Shown: piece by piece, positions 35,013 through 46,918 of the stretch | Layout of the letters: every line of letters begins with the position of its first letter | Position numbering within the stretch: the stretch's first letter is position 1 | Source of the DNA: Pascua guehoae | Taxonomy: Eukaryota; Basidiomycota; Tremellomycetes; Trichosporonales; Trichosporonaceae | Length of the DNA stretch: 64,000 nucleotides | NCBI GenBank assembly: GCA_001600415.1 | Contig: BCJX01000011.1 | Coordinates: forward strand, 117,029 to 181,028 | Direction of reading: 5' to 3' | Notes under the pieces: generated by a model | What the model was told of the DNA's origin: nothing | What the model saw: only the letters and a program-made list of their open reading frames with translations | Database searches by the model: none | Position numbers and translations under genes: made by a program

Positions 35013-35908
35013 GCGCGCGAGAGCGTGTTCTTTTTGTGTTCCTTCGTGTTGTCTGAAGGTGGTGGTAAGAGTGGTTATGAACGCTGTTCGATTCGGGGAG
35101 GAGGCACGTATGGATGCTCAATTGTGACCGGCGTTATTTTATATTTTTTTTTTTTTTTTAGGTTTTTAAAAATGCCTCATGGCTGGGACTGAGACGCCAG
35201 AGGGATGAGCTCGAGCTTCTGGTCCTCCTTGGCTGCACGCAGAATTTATGTGTGTAGCGAGCACGAAAGTACTCTGGGGTACGAGGAACCGCTATTCATT
35301 GTGAAAACTGCGGATTTCTTGACGTCTACCAGTTGGAATCTCACGCACAGCTATGGTCTGGGTTCTCCCACGCCAGCATGGCCCAACAGGAGTCCTCCGC
35401 TACGGTCATGGGTAGTGGATACCATATCGGTAATGCTATTTCGCCTCGAGGCAGTACCGAGTTGTAGCAATTAATGCCACATGGGGGGTGTGCCACAACT
35501 GCTCCCTGTTGAAATATCCTGGTTGTGCCAGCAGTGAGTCTCACGACAGAATATCGGGGGTTATAGCAAGTGATTGGGAATGACTGGTCTCTTCAGTGTG
35601 TGCGATATTCCGCAATGTTGCGTCATGCGAAATTAGTGCCGACTGCCACTGTTGTGTAAAGTCGAGGGACAACATTGCCAAGGAATACTACTGTAATACT
35701 TGTCAGTTTTCTGTCCACGGGCGCCTGCCAGTTGCCAACCGCGTGCTGCGTGCAGCCCAGTATATACATATTGAGTCTATAGTCCAGAGCTGACGAAACA
35801 TACAGTCCAGTGTGATGATGTATGCACTTGTGCGTCGATTTAATTAAATGTTTTTGGCTTTGCGTCGAAACCCCCCTCCCAAAGTTCCACACAACAAAAC
35901 CCCGACAA
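35013..35908. other. AT-richer intergenic sequence with a second 3' tRNA-like fragment
   Basis: A second copy of the 3' half (gttcgattcggggaggaggca) lies at about 35081-35101 without a 5' half. A T16 run is at 35144-35159. No protein gene is recognised. Confidence 0.55.
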
Positions 35909-37176
35909 CTACTCCTCTACCTCTGGGTCAACCTTGACAAGCACCCAGCCCACCGCATGCCTTGCGCTAATATACTCATACGCCTCCTCGCCTCTTCAAA
36001 CCTCCACACGCCGTCGCGCACGACATGCCCGTCGCCCATCCCCACCATGTCCATGACCTCTTCGCGCTGGGCAGTCGTGGGGCTCATGACCGTCACACCA
36101 CACCACTCGCGGCCCGTGCCGCCGAGCCACGTGCTCTTGGGCCACCACGCGTTGAGCTTTTCCATCACGGACACGCGGACAAAGTCGGTCATCGTAAAGT
36201 GCGCGGGCGCGATGCCGACCGTGGCATACTTGCCGCCCGCGCGGAGGTAGGTCGGGCACGCGCGGTAGAGGGCCTGGATGCCGAGGGCGTCGATGACGGC
36301 GTCGAAGGTGTAGTTTGACGCGAGGTAGGGCGCGAGGGGCGCGTGTTCCGTGTAGTCGATGACCTGGGATCAGCCTTGGTCTCCGTCACACCTGATCCTG
36401 CGATGATGCGGGCTTCTCTGTTCCCACGCACAGCACACAACTTGGCGCTTCCAGCTCCCACGCCCACACCGCCCCCCACTCTCGTACTCACCTCCTCGGC
36501 GCCGAGGCTCTTGACGAGCTCCTTACTCTTGCTCGCGACACCGACGACACTCGCGCCCTTACTCGGCAGCATATGGACGGCCGTGGTCCCGATACCCCCG
36601 CCGGCAGCGTTGACGAGGACGCGATCACCGCTCTTGGCGCCCGAGACACGCACGAGCTGCGCCGCCGTCATGCCCGCGACGAAGCAGGCGGCGTCTCCCA
36701 GGCCCACCGTCGGGGGGATGCGAACCACATGTGCAGCAGGGACGCGGGCGTACTCTGCGAGCGCGCCGGCGCCGGACGCGAGGGCAAACGCGGTGGGGAG
36801 GAAGGCGGACACGCGGTCACCCCGCTGGAAGCGTCTGCGCGGGTACGGGTCGACACCGTCGGTCGCGGGGGCCGAGTCGGTGGCCCGAGGCCACACGTCG
36901 ACGACGACGCCTGACAGGTCCATCTCGGCGACGCCGTCCTTGGCCAGGGTGGGCGGATGAGCGCAAGGTCCAGCACGGTGCGAGGTTGAGTCCCGCGTAG
37001 GATACCTTGATCAGCACCCACTTGTCGTCGCCCTTGGGCTTGGGCGGGGCAGGGTCGGGACCGGCAGTGTCGTCTCGTGCACCACCGAGGGGGGGCCGCG
37101 CTTCGACCACGTCCACGCGCGCATCGTGGATGGGACGTCGGGCGGGGGCGCCTGAGAGGCCGGGGACGACACTGTA
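35909..37176 (-). pseudogene. Medium-chain dehydrogenase/quinone-reductase-like gene with apparent frameshifts
   Basis: NAD(P)H-dependent MDR-superfamily oxidoreductase, substrate unknown. The cofactor-binding core is intact: DRVLVNAAGGGIGTTAVHML, GASVVGVASKSKELVKSLGAEE, a normal intron, then VIDYTEHAPLAPYL, TFDAVIDALG, LRAGGKYATVGIAP. At both ends, however, family-like sequence lies in different frames. WVLIKVSYAGLNLAP, then DLALIRPP, then TLAKDGVAEMDLSGVVVDVW, occupy three frames in succession. At the C-terminus GVWRFEEAR must shift to reach EAYEYISARHAVGWVLVKVD, whose frame ends at 35909. Without the shift the protein would end about 20 residues later in unrelated sequence. A C7 run at about 37089 adds a further possible indel. 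The 5' exon beyond 37176 is unresolved; a TATA-like atataaat lies near 37275. It is either a young pseudogene or a set of consensus errors. Confidence 0.7.
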
Positions 37177-37722
37177 CTGGGAAGTCGGAGAGGGTCAGTG
37201 GGTTAGATTGGATACTGGGAATGAACCCGATAGTGGATAAGGACGCACTGCATCGGTCTCACCGGGCAGTGAGACGTAGATTTATATCTGCTCGACGGTC
37301 CCGAACTGTGCGGCGTGCCACATCTGCCAACAAAGTCACAAACTGCATCAATGAAAACACTGGTGACGTTCGTGCACCACACGCACACCCCCGACACTCT
37401 GCTCTGGTTGCTGGTTGGCTTGCACAAGCACAGACTCACAGATCTCCACGGGCTTGGACAGACCGCCGCGGGCTTGAACAAACCGTTTCGGCTTCGACAG
37501 CACCTCGGGCATGCATCTTGGGCAGTATTTTCGGCCCCCGCCAGCATCCAAGCACAGCTGGGAACTGGTTGAGGATGTCTCAAACCTTTGTGAAACGCCA
37601 CACACTTTGCCACTCACGTCAGTCAACGTCTTCGCGTCGATCGCGTCCTCATTGATTTGCAGACAAAAAGCCTGTAGTCTGCTAAATGAGCGCTTATATA
37701 CGTCCAGCTCATTATTTTTGTA
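37177..37722. other. Intergenic between the MDR gene and tRNA-Asp copy 2
   Basis: No gene was recognised. The missing 5' exon of the dehydrogenase may lie within the first 70 bases. Confidence 0.5.
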
Positions 37723-37807
37723 TCTCTGTTCGTATATCGGTTTAGTATGCTCGCTTGTCATTTTAATAGTGTCGCGGGAGAGCGGAGTTCGACTCTCCGA
37801 CAGAGAG
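37723..37807 (+). tRNA. tRNA-Asp (GUC), 12-nt intron
   Basis: The mature sequence is identical to the copy at 6200-6283, including stem TCTCTGT/ACAGAGA, loop TTGTCAC and T arm. The intron is different in sequence and length (ttttaatagtgt). The 3' flank aatcttttt is shared. Pol III T5 terminator follows at 37812-37816. Confidence 0.92.
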
Positions 37808-37811
37808 AATC

Positions 37812-37816
37812 TTTTT
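37812..37816 (+). terminator. Pol III T5 terminator of tRNA-Asp copy 2
   Basis: T5 run five bases after the discriminator base. Confidence 0.8.
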
Positions 37817-38010
37817 GACATTCTGCACATCGATATTCACAGGGCCACGGATGAGCGACACAGGCTGCCCGCTGGGATTGTCCCGAGTCGGCCTGTACTC
37901 CTTCGCAACTGGCACTGTCCAACCCCCACACTGTGCCTATGCTACTACCAATGCATCGCTATGTTGTACATGTCTACGGATAACGACCATCCCTTCGTTT
38001 TCAACCCAAC

Positions 38011-41000
38011 TCAGTATCCTCCCCCATTCTGCCGCGCAATCATGGCCGCGCGCTCCGGGTTCATACCCGACGGCGCATTGCCCGCAGGCGGTCGGCCGCC
38101 TGGGTATCCGGGTCCTCCACCAGGAGGCGGTGGGCCGTTGTAGCCCTGCTGTCCGCCGTACGGTGGGTACTGCCCGCCTGCAGGACCACCATACTGCTGT
38201 GGGGGCGGGTAACCGCCTTGTCCGTAGCCCTGCGGTGGTCCCGGTGGCGGTGGTGGGAAGCCACCAGGAGGCCGCATAGGTGTGCGGCCGCCGCCCGCGG
38301 GTCCCGGGCCGCCGTATCCCGTCATCGGGGTAGCGCCGCCGCGCATCGGCGGGGCCATGGCGGGAGTGCGTCCGCCAGCTGCTGGTGTACGACCGCCCAT
38401 GGCCGGCGTGCGGCCTCCCATGGCTGGAGTGCGTCCGCCAGCCATTGGCGTGCGGACGCCCATGCGAACACCGGGTGTGCGGCCTCCAGCGCCGGCGCCG
38501 CCGCTGTCGGCGAGGCGAGACGAGTACTGCATCTTGAACGCGTTGCAGAGCTCGGTCACACCAGGCACCTCGGCGTTCCCGAGCTGATACGCGCCGGGAA
38601 GCACCTTGACGGGCCACGTCTGGATCGCGCCGCCGTCCTTTGTCGACTTGTTGAGGAAACACAACTTGAGATAACCGGGACGGTCGCTATCAATGCTAAA
38701 GCCGTACGTGCTACGGCCAGGGTGCGCCTGGACATAGTTTTTCAGGAATGATTCTGGCCCGTTAGCAAACCATCCGCGTACAAGAGAACAGATGGAACAT
38801 ACCAAGCTCGTGCTCTGGCTTGTACTTTTCGTGCCTCTGCATCTCGTCAAACTTGCGTGCAATAGCCTGGATGTGGTTGATGATCAACTCGTCGAGGTCC
38901 GAGTACGAATACTTGTTGGCGATGCGCAGAATGCGGCCGAGTGCGTACTCGTTGGGCTTGTCAATTTCCTTGACGTCAATGTGCTGGTACACGTCCTCGT
39001 CGACCTTCCAGGTAACAGCCAGATGGTCGGCACCCTTGGACGATGGGCGGATCACAACGTCGCCGCGGTGCTGTGGAGCAAGGAACTGCTCGGCCTGTCC
39101 AGAGTTCATGACATGCCAGTTGGGGTGGTTGACGACCCGCTTGACCTTTCCGGCCTTGCGGCGCTGCTTCATCGCTGCCGCCTCCTCGGCCATCCGCTGA
39201 CGGTCCAGGTTGTTGTACACGTCCTCGCGGAACGGCTGGTGGAACGGCTGCGCCTGGCGAATGTCCGACTCGCGCGTTGAGAGGCGCACCTGGAAACGTG
39301 CAGGTTCGGGCAGAATGACCACGGCCTTGACAGCCTGCCCACGCTGGAACATTTCGTCGCAGGGTGCGGAAACGTCGTCGTCGGCCACGTACTCGCGCTC
39401 GAGCATTGCGTCCATACCCGATTCCAGCTGGCAAAACACGCGGCTCGCCAGCGCACGGCGCACTGTCACGGTCACGAGCGTACCGCGACCAATGGTCCGG
39501 TCCGTCTCGCCAGTCAACATGGTCACCACCTCCCAGTCGGTGGGGACGTAGAACGGGGGCCGCCGGTCGGCACGCCACTGGACGAGTTCGGTCACGATTT
39601 GCTCGAGTGTGTCGCGCTTGTTGCCTTGCCCCTGTCGTTCAAGGTTGAGGGCATAGTCGTCAAGGTTGAGCACGCTGAGCTTTTGCGCACGGTCTTCGTC
39701 GCTCATGACTCGGAGTACAACGTCCGACTTGTGCATGTCCAGCTGATCGTCGGGGTCCTCGTCGAGTAAGTCAAGACAGATCTTGCGTGCAAACTCGTAA
39801 TCCTCGGGGTGGACACGCGTCATATCGAGCGGTTCAGGCTGTGATTGAGGGTCCTCGGGTTCAAGGTCATAGTCGCGTAGGTCTCGGGTGATGGTGAGGA
39901 ACCCAGCCACATTCTCAAAGATGTCGGGCCCAAACGTGCCAAACTCGGATAACTGCATCCGGTTGACGAGGGAGCCTAACTTTGTAATGGCGTTGACGAG
40001 CATGTCCGTCTTGCGCGGGCCGAGTCCAGCAACGAATGGAAGCATGGCGCGCGTGTACGGGTCGGTCACACTGCTGTTGACCTCGACACCCATCGTGCAG
40101 ACCGCATTGACAAGACCACGCTCCAGCTGGAGCAAGAGGCGCTCCTCTGCGCAGAGCTTTTGGTGGTTCTCGAGATACGTAATCGACGTGAGCTGACGGC
40201 CCAGGCGTGCGTATTCGTTGAGCGGGCTTTGGGCGTAGCGCGCTAGAGCGAGGGCGTAGCGGCCATTGATGGGAAGTTCGGGATGTTCCTTGGCGGCGTC
40301 CTCCGAGTTCATATACAGGCGGGCAGTGGCATCATTGACGAAAATGAGAGGCACAAGCGACGGCTGGAGGCGATCGTTGAAGTCGGCCATCGCATGGTCA
40401 AATTCCTCGGGCGACCCATACGTCTCAGACAACGGCGGACGCATACCCGAAGCGCGGATGGCCAGTTCGCGCAGCGTATTCGAGGCATCGTCGCGCAGCC
40501 GGCCAGTCTGGACAGTGAGGCCGCCAATGACAACAACGTCGGGATTCTTCTTTTCGACGAGATCCATAAACGAGCTGCGCGACCTCTCGTCCCGCAAGTT
40601 GTCAAACTTGTATGATGAGCGAATGTTGCCCTCATGGTCCAGCAGCACGGCCATGACAGCATCGTGGATAGTTCCCTGGCCGACAGTGATGGCAAGTACG
40701 CTCGGGGTCTCTCCGAGTGACATGCCGGGCTTGGCGTACGGACGGACATTGACCCTCTGCACAAGTTAGAACATTCTCACTCATCACGTCCAGGCTCTCG
40801 ACTCACAAACTCGAGCTCTGCGCGGCAGCGAGCCGCCACAAACTCTTCAGCCTGTGTGCGGAGATGCTCCTTGGCCCACTTGGCCGCGGCAGGAATGTAC
40901 GTCGTGTTCACGACCGTCTTGCACACTTCTTCACGGAACGCGTTCCAAGTCGTCGACAGCTCGCCATAATCTTGAGCCAGGCAGCACCGCACAAGCGTGC

Positions 41001-43004
41001 CCGTAAAGTCGGCAACCTGAGCCTCGGGTACGGTGATCTCCACCTTTAAGAGACCCTCCTCTTCGGCTTTGAGCATGTGCAAGAACTGGGGCGAGTTGAT
41101 GAGATCCTGAACCGGCTTCTCGGTGAGGAACTTGAACGTCTACGCTGGTTAGCTGATGCGTTGCGCGTGCGATTGACATACATAGTAGGCGTGGAAGTTG
41201 TCGATCACACTCATGCCGCGGTCCGTGGGGGTAACCGTGACCACACCACATTGCTCGACAAACTCGCGCGACTGCTGGCGGATGCTCGGGTCACGCGCAA
41301 AGTCGGCCACAAGAATGCGCTGCGCACCCTTGATGGCATCCTCGGGCGACATGAACGGCGTGCCTTCTCCAGAAAACTCTTCTGCGAGCTCGAGCGGCAT
41401 CTTGTCCGGGTTGGTTGGCGGTTTTGGCTGCCCCACGGGGTCGTTGAAGGTGGTGGCAATCTGGGATACGTTCATGCCAAACGCATCAACCAGCTTCATG
41501 ATCGGACCGCGACGCAGTTCCTCTGCCGACACGCGCTGGGTGCGGCGCTTGACTCCCTCTTCGATGGCTTCCTCCTCCTTGATGGCACGCAGGTCTGCCG
41601 CGTAGTGGTATGCGAGCCAGTCGTAGAGCTCGGCCGCGGCCTCAATGCTCAATAGGCCAATGTTGGACAGCAAGGTGTCGGTGAGGTACGTGTCCTCGAC
41701 GTCCGGCCGGCGATCTTGGATCTTGGCCCAAAGCGCCTTGGTCTGCTGGCAGCGATCCCAAATGGCACGGAAACGGATACCGAGGTCATAGACAGACCAC
41801 AAGTCGTCCAGGTCGAGTAGCTGCATCGACGACTGTCCCTGGTTTTCAAGAACACTGAACACCCCACGCTTATAGTGCCACAAGTATGGCACTTCGAAGT
41901 GGCGGGTGAACAACATCTCCAACGCGTCGCCAACAGCCTTGATGAATCGTTCCTGGAGATCGGTACGCCGCGGGACGTACTGCGAGGGTTCGTCATACGA
42001 ACGTTCGGGCCATTCGCCATCCTGCAGCATCTCGCAAAACAAGTACTTTGTGCGCTGCGAGATCCTCTTGTACGCCCACTGTGCTGCAATCTTGGGCGGT
42101 GGGAACAATGTATCGGGTGCCGGGATGGGGTTATCCGAGAGTGTCGAGTTGACCAGTTGATGCCGTTCTGGCCTGTCCTTTTGAGCAATTGCGCGATCTT
42201 CGTCCTGAAGGCGACGCGCCTTGATCTCGGCTGGGTCGAAGACGTCCTCGAGGCGAAGATCCTTTTTCGGCTCGTCGTCTTCAAACTCCATGCCCTCTTC
42301 TCCCACCAATGCCCAGTCATAGTCGTGACCGTCGCCAAACACTTCATGGATTTCGTCCCACGCCCTGTTTGTTAGTTGCGTTGCGAAACGCAGGGGGCAG
42401 TGGTTACTCACTCCCTGTCCATGCCAATGAGGTCGGGATTCGCGCGCGCAGCTTCCTTGCGCTTGCGCTTCTCTTCTCTCCGACGTCTGCGGCGCTCCTC
42501 CTCAGTCTCATTGCGTGTCGCCTCATCATCCTCGTCCTCCTCGATAAAGTCGGCCATGTCATCCTCTTCCGACTCGGCCGCGCGACGATCTTCGTCATCA
42601 AAGATGTCCTGGAGGCGAGGCAGGTTGTCGTCTTCGTCGTCCGAGCCAGAGCGGCGACGGAGGCGCTTGAGGGGGCGCGACGAGCGACCGTATCCGGCAT
42701 TCTCATTCAAGAGCTCCAGATCGTCTTCCGACAGCTCCTCCTCCTCTCGGCGTTGACGCTTGCGCTCCTTGCGCTTCCGTCGCCGCTCCTTGCGCCGTTG
42801 CCGGCGCGCCTCTTCGTCATCCTCAACATCGTCCTCATCTTCCTCCTCGTCCACAATGAAGCCGTCCGCGATTCGACGGGCCTCTTCCGGGTCCTCTTCG
42901 TCCTCGTCCTCGGACGAGTCAATGTCCCTGTTCTCGCCGTATGGGCGAGGGCCGAGGTCCTCGCCCTCACCCTCTGAGGAAGGTGATCCAGAACGGTCAG
43001 ACAT
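38011..43004 (-). CDS. SPT6: SPT6 transcription elongation factor and histone chaperone
   Basis: Essential nuclear histone chaperone that travels with RNA polymerase II. The N-terminus is highly acidic with basic stretches ([36 protein letters not shown]). The core follows in order: the helix-turn-helix and death-like region ([40 protein letters not shown]), the YqgF-like domain ([33 protein letters not shown]), HhH ([20 protein letters not shown]), S1 ([20 protein letters not shown]) and tandem SH2 ([36 protein letters not shown], then [20 protein letters not shown]). The C-terminal tail of about 150 residues is Gly/Pro-rich with repeated GGRTPAM units. Total length is about 1,480 residues, normal for the family. 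Short introns are at about 40765-40800, 41145-41175 and 42365-42415. It is divergent from NUP85. Confidence 0.97.
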
Positions 43005-43465
43005 GGCGAACGGGTGAGATCGATGGGGGGATGGTTTGTTGACAGTCCCGCACCGACCGCTTGCGCGTAATAAAGTGGCCGGAGTGTTGGGGTTAAAGTC
43101 GTCGATGAGGAAGGGAGGGGGCCGGGTTTATATGGTTTGTGTCGAGCTGGTCGTTGTAGGATCGCGTCTCTGCTCTGTTGGTGATGATGATTGATGGGTG
43201 GCCACAACTAACTGAACTGCTCACTGTGGACAAGGCACCACCACCATATCGGCGATTACCGGCAATACCCCGTGTGGCACTCGTCACTGCCAGGGCCGCC
43301 GCCCCCGCATCCACGCGTTGTATTGTTGGTAGATTTCGGACAGGCCGACCAACAACGACGGCCACCACCACCATCTCAATCAACACACACCTCCAACTGC
43401 CCCAACTCCGTCACGCGTTGCATATCCCCAACAGCCTCGCGTCGACTTGCATTTCCCACGCCATC
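43005..43465. promoter_or_regulatory. Bidirectional SPT6/NUP85 promoter region
   Basis: About 460 bases between two start codons pointing away from each other. No individual element is assigned; gtgatgatgattgatg at about 43180 resembles a box C but has no partner. Confidence 0.6.
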
Positions 43466-46294
43466 ATGTCCGCGTTTGGGTCACAGTCCTCGGGCTTGCC
43501 CTTCTCCTTTTCATCTTCCTCGCAGCAGCCCTCGTCGTCTACCCTGCCGTTCAGCTTCTCCAACCCGTCGGCACCCAAGAACCCCACTCCGCTCTTCAAC
43601 TCTTTTGGCGCCGACTCGTCCAGCTCGTACAGCACGACGGACATGGCAGTCGATTCTGCTGGGGACGGTGATCCAGACGTCGACGAGCTGTACCTCGAAC
43701 CTGCTGCATTCTCGGCCAAGGACAAGGCAAAGTGGAAGGCCAGCGGTCGCGGGTTCCTTGCGGCAGTGAGCCCAGTCTGCGGCGAGGTGGCTGCGTGGGC
43801 AACCAAAAAGGTATGCATGGGACGGATGCACGGCTACATGCTACAGAGCTAATGGCCCTCATAGTCGACCGATGCCGACAAGCCACCGACGCTCAAAGAC
43901 AGCAAGCTCTCCATTCCCGATCGCACCGTCTACTTTGCCACGCTCAACAAGTTCCCGGACGCGGTGCAGAGCCTCTATGCCGACACATACACGTTGTTCA
44001 TCTCCCTTCAGCGGATCATTGCCTCGTCCATGAGGTTACCCGTCCCTGGCAGTGAAGCAAACGGTCTGGCAGAAGTTTGGGACAACAATGGCAACCTTGT
44101 CACCCTTGACGGCTTGTTAGGCCCACCAGGAGCCGAGACGATCGTGCACATGCGTCGCCTGGTTGACATGTACCTGGAAGAGGTGGCAAAGCTTCGGGAG
44201 GCAGACATGGACGTAAGTATCAAAGTCGATTGTCTGTGATTACTCACTTATCTCAGGACGAGCTCAAGCTGCGCTGGGAATCGGTGTACCACATCTTCAG
44301 CCTTGCCGAGATTCTCTACCTTCCCCAAGATGGCCGGGGAGAGGGCCTTCTCGGCGAAGAACTGCTCGACTGGGTGAATGCGGTCGACACGAGTGAGTCT
44401 TTACTGGGCATTCGGCGCACCTGCTCACACTCAGTTCACGTCAACGCGCAGGGGAATGAGATCATGCAAACAAAGGAGCCATGGGAGCACCCGCTGTTCT
44501 GGCCCTTTGTCAACAGGTGCCTGCTGCGCGGCTTCTTCATGCCAGCGTCGTCTTTCCTTCGTACCCTCTCGAGCCATCCTCACCCGCCAATAGCCAAACT
44601 TGGCGTCCTCTTGTCGACTCAGGTGTCAACGCTTCCGCGGTCGACCAACACTGCTGCGTATGCGCTTGACCACCAGTTCTTGTCCGCACACAAGCAGTGG
44701 CTCGCCCGCTTCCGTGCCGAGTTTGCCTCTTTCCTCGGTGGGCGAGGCAGGGGCCACTGGCTCAACAACGATGGTAGCAGCTCGCGCAGCGAGTGGGCGT
44801 CGTGGGAGGACGACTTCCGCTCTGTTGTCGAACTCATGGAGGGCAAGCCAGAGCGGTTGTTTGAGCAGTGCTCAGACTGGCGTGAGGCTGTCGGTGCTTG
44901 GGGTGTGCTGGTCGATGTCGGCCTTCGGAGGGATGATCTGCCGTGAGTGTGCAAATGTACCGGCGGAGAACTATTGCTGACGATATAGCGGTGTCATGAA
45001 GCGCATTGTTGACCACATTCCGGTTGATTCGACTATCATGGAGGACGCCATCCAATCCAGCTTGTGCAGGAACGACGTTATCAAGGCTCTGATGGGCTGT
45101 CATGACCTCGATCTATGGCTCGCCGCGCATCTCGCCGACGTGTTCGACAAGCTCGCTCTCATCCCGGACGACGAGGAGCGATTCGAGACATCGCTGCGCG
45201 ACTACTTCCTCCTCGAGTATACCGAGATGCTCCAGGAGAGTCCCAGTGCTGCGGTTCTTTGGCGCGTTATTGCAGAGTACCTCAATGCGGCGGGGGATGA
45301 GGGACGTAACCGTCTGCGCGAGTACATTGTCCATGTCAACTTTGGCTTTGGTGACACCAAGGGCAAGGACAAGCAGTCGGATAGCCAGACTTTGGACGAC
45401 ATGGACGTCGAGGGCAACACGATCGAGTCGCAGTTCCAGCACTTTGCCGAGCTCCAGGAGCTCTGCCTGGAACTCAAACTCGAGGAGGAGCTGCGCACCA
45501 TCCTCACGGTCATGGCTGAGCGCCTCATCCGAACCGGCGAGTTCGGCATCGCTGCGACCATGGCGTTGTCCGCAGAGGACGGCTACACTCTCACACGGAT
45601 AGCGGAGAAGATTCTCAACGCATACGTCGAGCACGGCGAGAGCGAGTTCCTGCGTCTTGTGGAAACATTGCCACCGACCATCCTGCACGAAGCACCCCTC
45701 AAGTTTAGCGAACTGCAGCTGTCGAGCGAACTTGCCGACGGAACATCGCAGACGACTATGGTCATGTTTGCAGCTCGTCTGGCATTCCTGTCCGAGTTCC
45801 GCGACTACCTCCTGTACCTTCGGGAGGGCGACCGATCTCGCGCTGCGAGCATGCTCGTCAGCATCTTGACCATGTCCATCACGCCCATCGAGTACTGGGC
45901 AGTGCTCCTCGCGGAAAGTGTCGACCTTTTGGAAGGTGCGTGACACCGAAGATTGCATCGAGCTAACCCATCAGACGAGGAGATTCTGTTTTCGTCAAAC
46001 GACACGTTTGAGCTGATGCGTGTCCTTGAGGAGGTTCTTTCCAACGCGACCTTTGCGCCCAACGACTACCTTCGTCAGCTGTGGCGCTACCTTGAGCGAC
46101 AGGAGAAGGCATCGGCTGGGGATGCGGCCAATGGAGTCACAACAAAGAGCACCACTGGCCCGCAGCCATCCACTGACGAGGTTAATGGGAAGGATGGAAC
46201 GGATCTGGCGCTCAGCAAGCTCGAAGTGGTGCGGTTGGCGCTGGCGCGCAACCTCTCGCGTGCTGTTGTGGCTGGGTTTGAGACGCCGTTTTGA
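43466..46294 (+). CDS. NUP85: Nucleoporin NUP85 (Nup84/Y-complex scaffold)
   Basis: Scaffold subunit of the Y-shaped outer-ring complex of the nuclear pore. It starts MSAFGSQSSGLPFSFSSSSQ with FG/Ser-rich character. Helical-repeat sequence follows over about six exons: TLNKFPDAVQSLYADTYTLF, LRWESVYHIFSLAEILYLP, LLGEELLDWVNAVDT, EPWEHPLFWPFVNRCLLRGF, LDLWLAAHLADVFDKLALIP, LRDYFLLEYTEMLQESPSA, EYWAVLLAESVDLLE, ending GFETPF. The HPxFW and WLAAHLADVFDK segments are the parts that made me call Nup85. Total is about 800 residues, within the fungal range. Introns are 45-60 nt, for example at 44213-44257 and 44944-44988. Confidence 0.85.
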
Positions 46295-46918
46295 GTATCA
46301 GCTGCCTGTTGCCAGTAGCATAGCTAGAATAGATAGTGCAGTGCAACGAGACGTATGCAATGGCCCCACCCGGGTGCCTGCTGTCGTGCCGACTTTGGAG
46401 AGGAAGGGAAGTGGTGGGTGGTGTTGTTGCATGATGAATTGTGGGGTTATAAAGTTTAAGGTGGAATTTGCTTCCGCCCACCTAGGATGTACCGTACCAT
46501 ACCGAGGGTGGTGGTGGTTTCCCGGTGTGATCGGCACTGGCTGCCTGCCTGCAGCTGCCTGGCTGCTTGGCTGCTGCCTGCCTGGCTGAGTGGCATGTTC
46601 TTGTCAGCCAACAGAACTCTCTTTGGCCATCAATCACAACCATTCAATAGACACACACACACACACACCCACACCCACCAAACGCGTCTCTACGACTCTA
46701 TTTGCTCATACTACTCTACACCCTTTGTCACACTGTCACCACTGCCAGCCCCCCTGCACGCGGTCATGGTGGTCTGAGCGACTAGCTCGCACGTCCGACC
46801 GGCCAAACGCGGTTTCGACCTCGCTTCGATATCCCCCCCCCCCCCCCCTCTTTCTTGACCAGCTTATCCGTCTTCCCTCATCTCCTTCGACAGTGGCGTG
46901 ACCTCTACTCTGCCCGCG
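46295..46918. other. Intergenic: SOG2 promoter with simple repeats
   Basis: The region contains tgcctgcctggctgcttggctgc repeats at about 46540-46590, an (AC)9 run at 46651-46668 and a C16 run at 46833-46848, about 70 bases before the SOG2 start. No gene is seen. Confidence 0.6.
46833..46848 (+). repeat. C16 homopolymer in the SOG2 5' flank
   Basis: Sixteen consecutive C about 70 bases before the start codon, probably inside the 5' leader. Confidence 0.95.

Noticed and set aside
43178..43220. gtgatgatgattgatg between SPT6 and NUP85 followed by CTGA
   Set aside because: The spacing of about 27 nt is too short for a C/D snoRNA and no terminal stem forms.
46898..46918. Upstream start of SOG2 at 46898
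   Set aside because: The codon there is GTG, not ATG; the first ATG in frame is at 46919.
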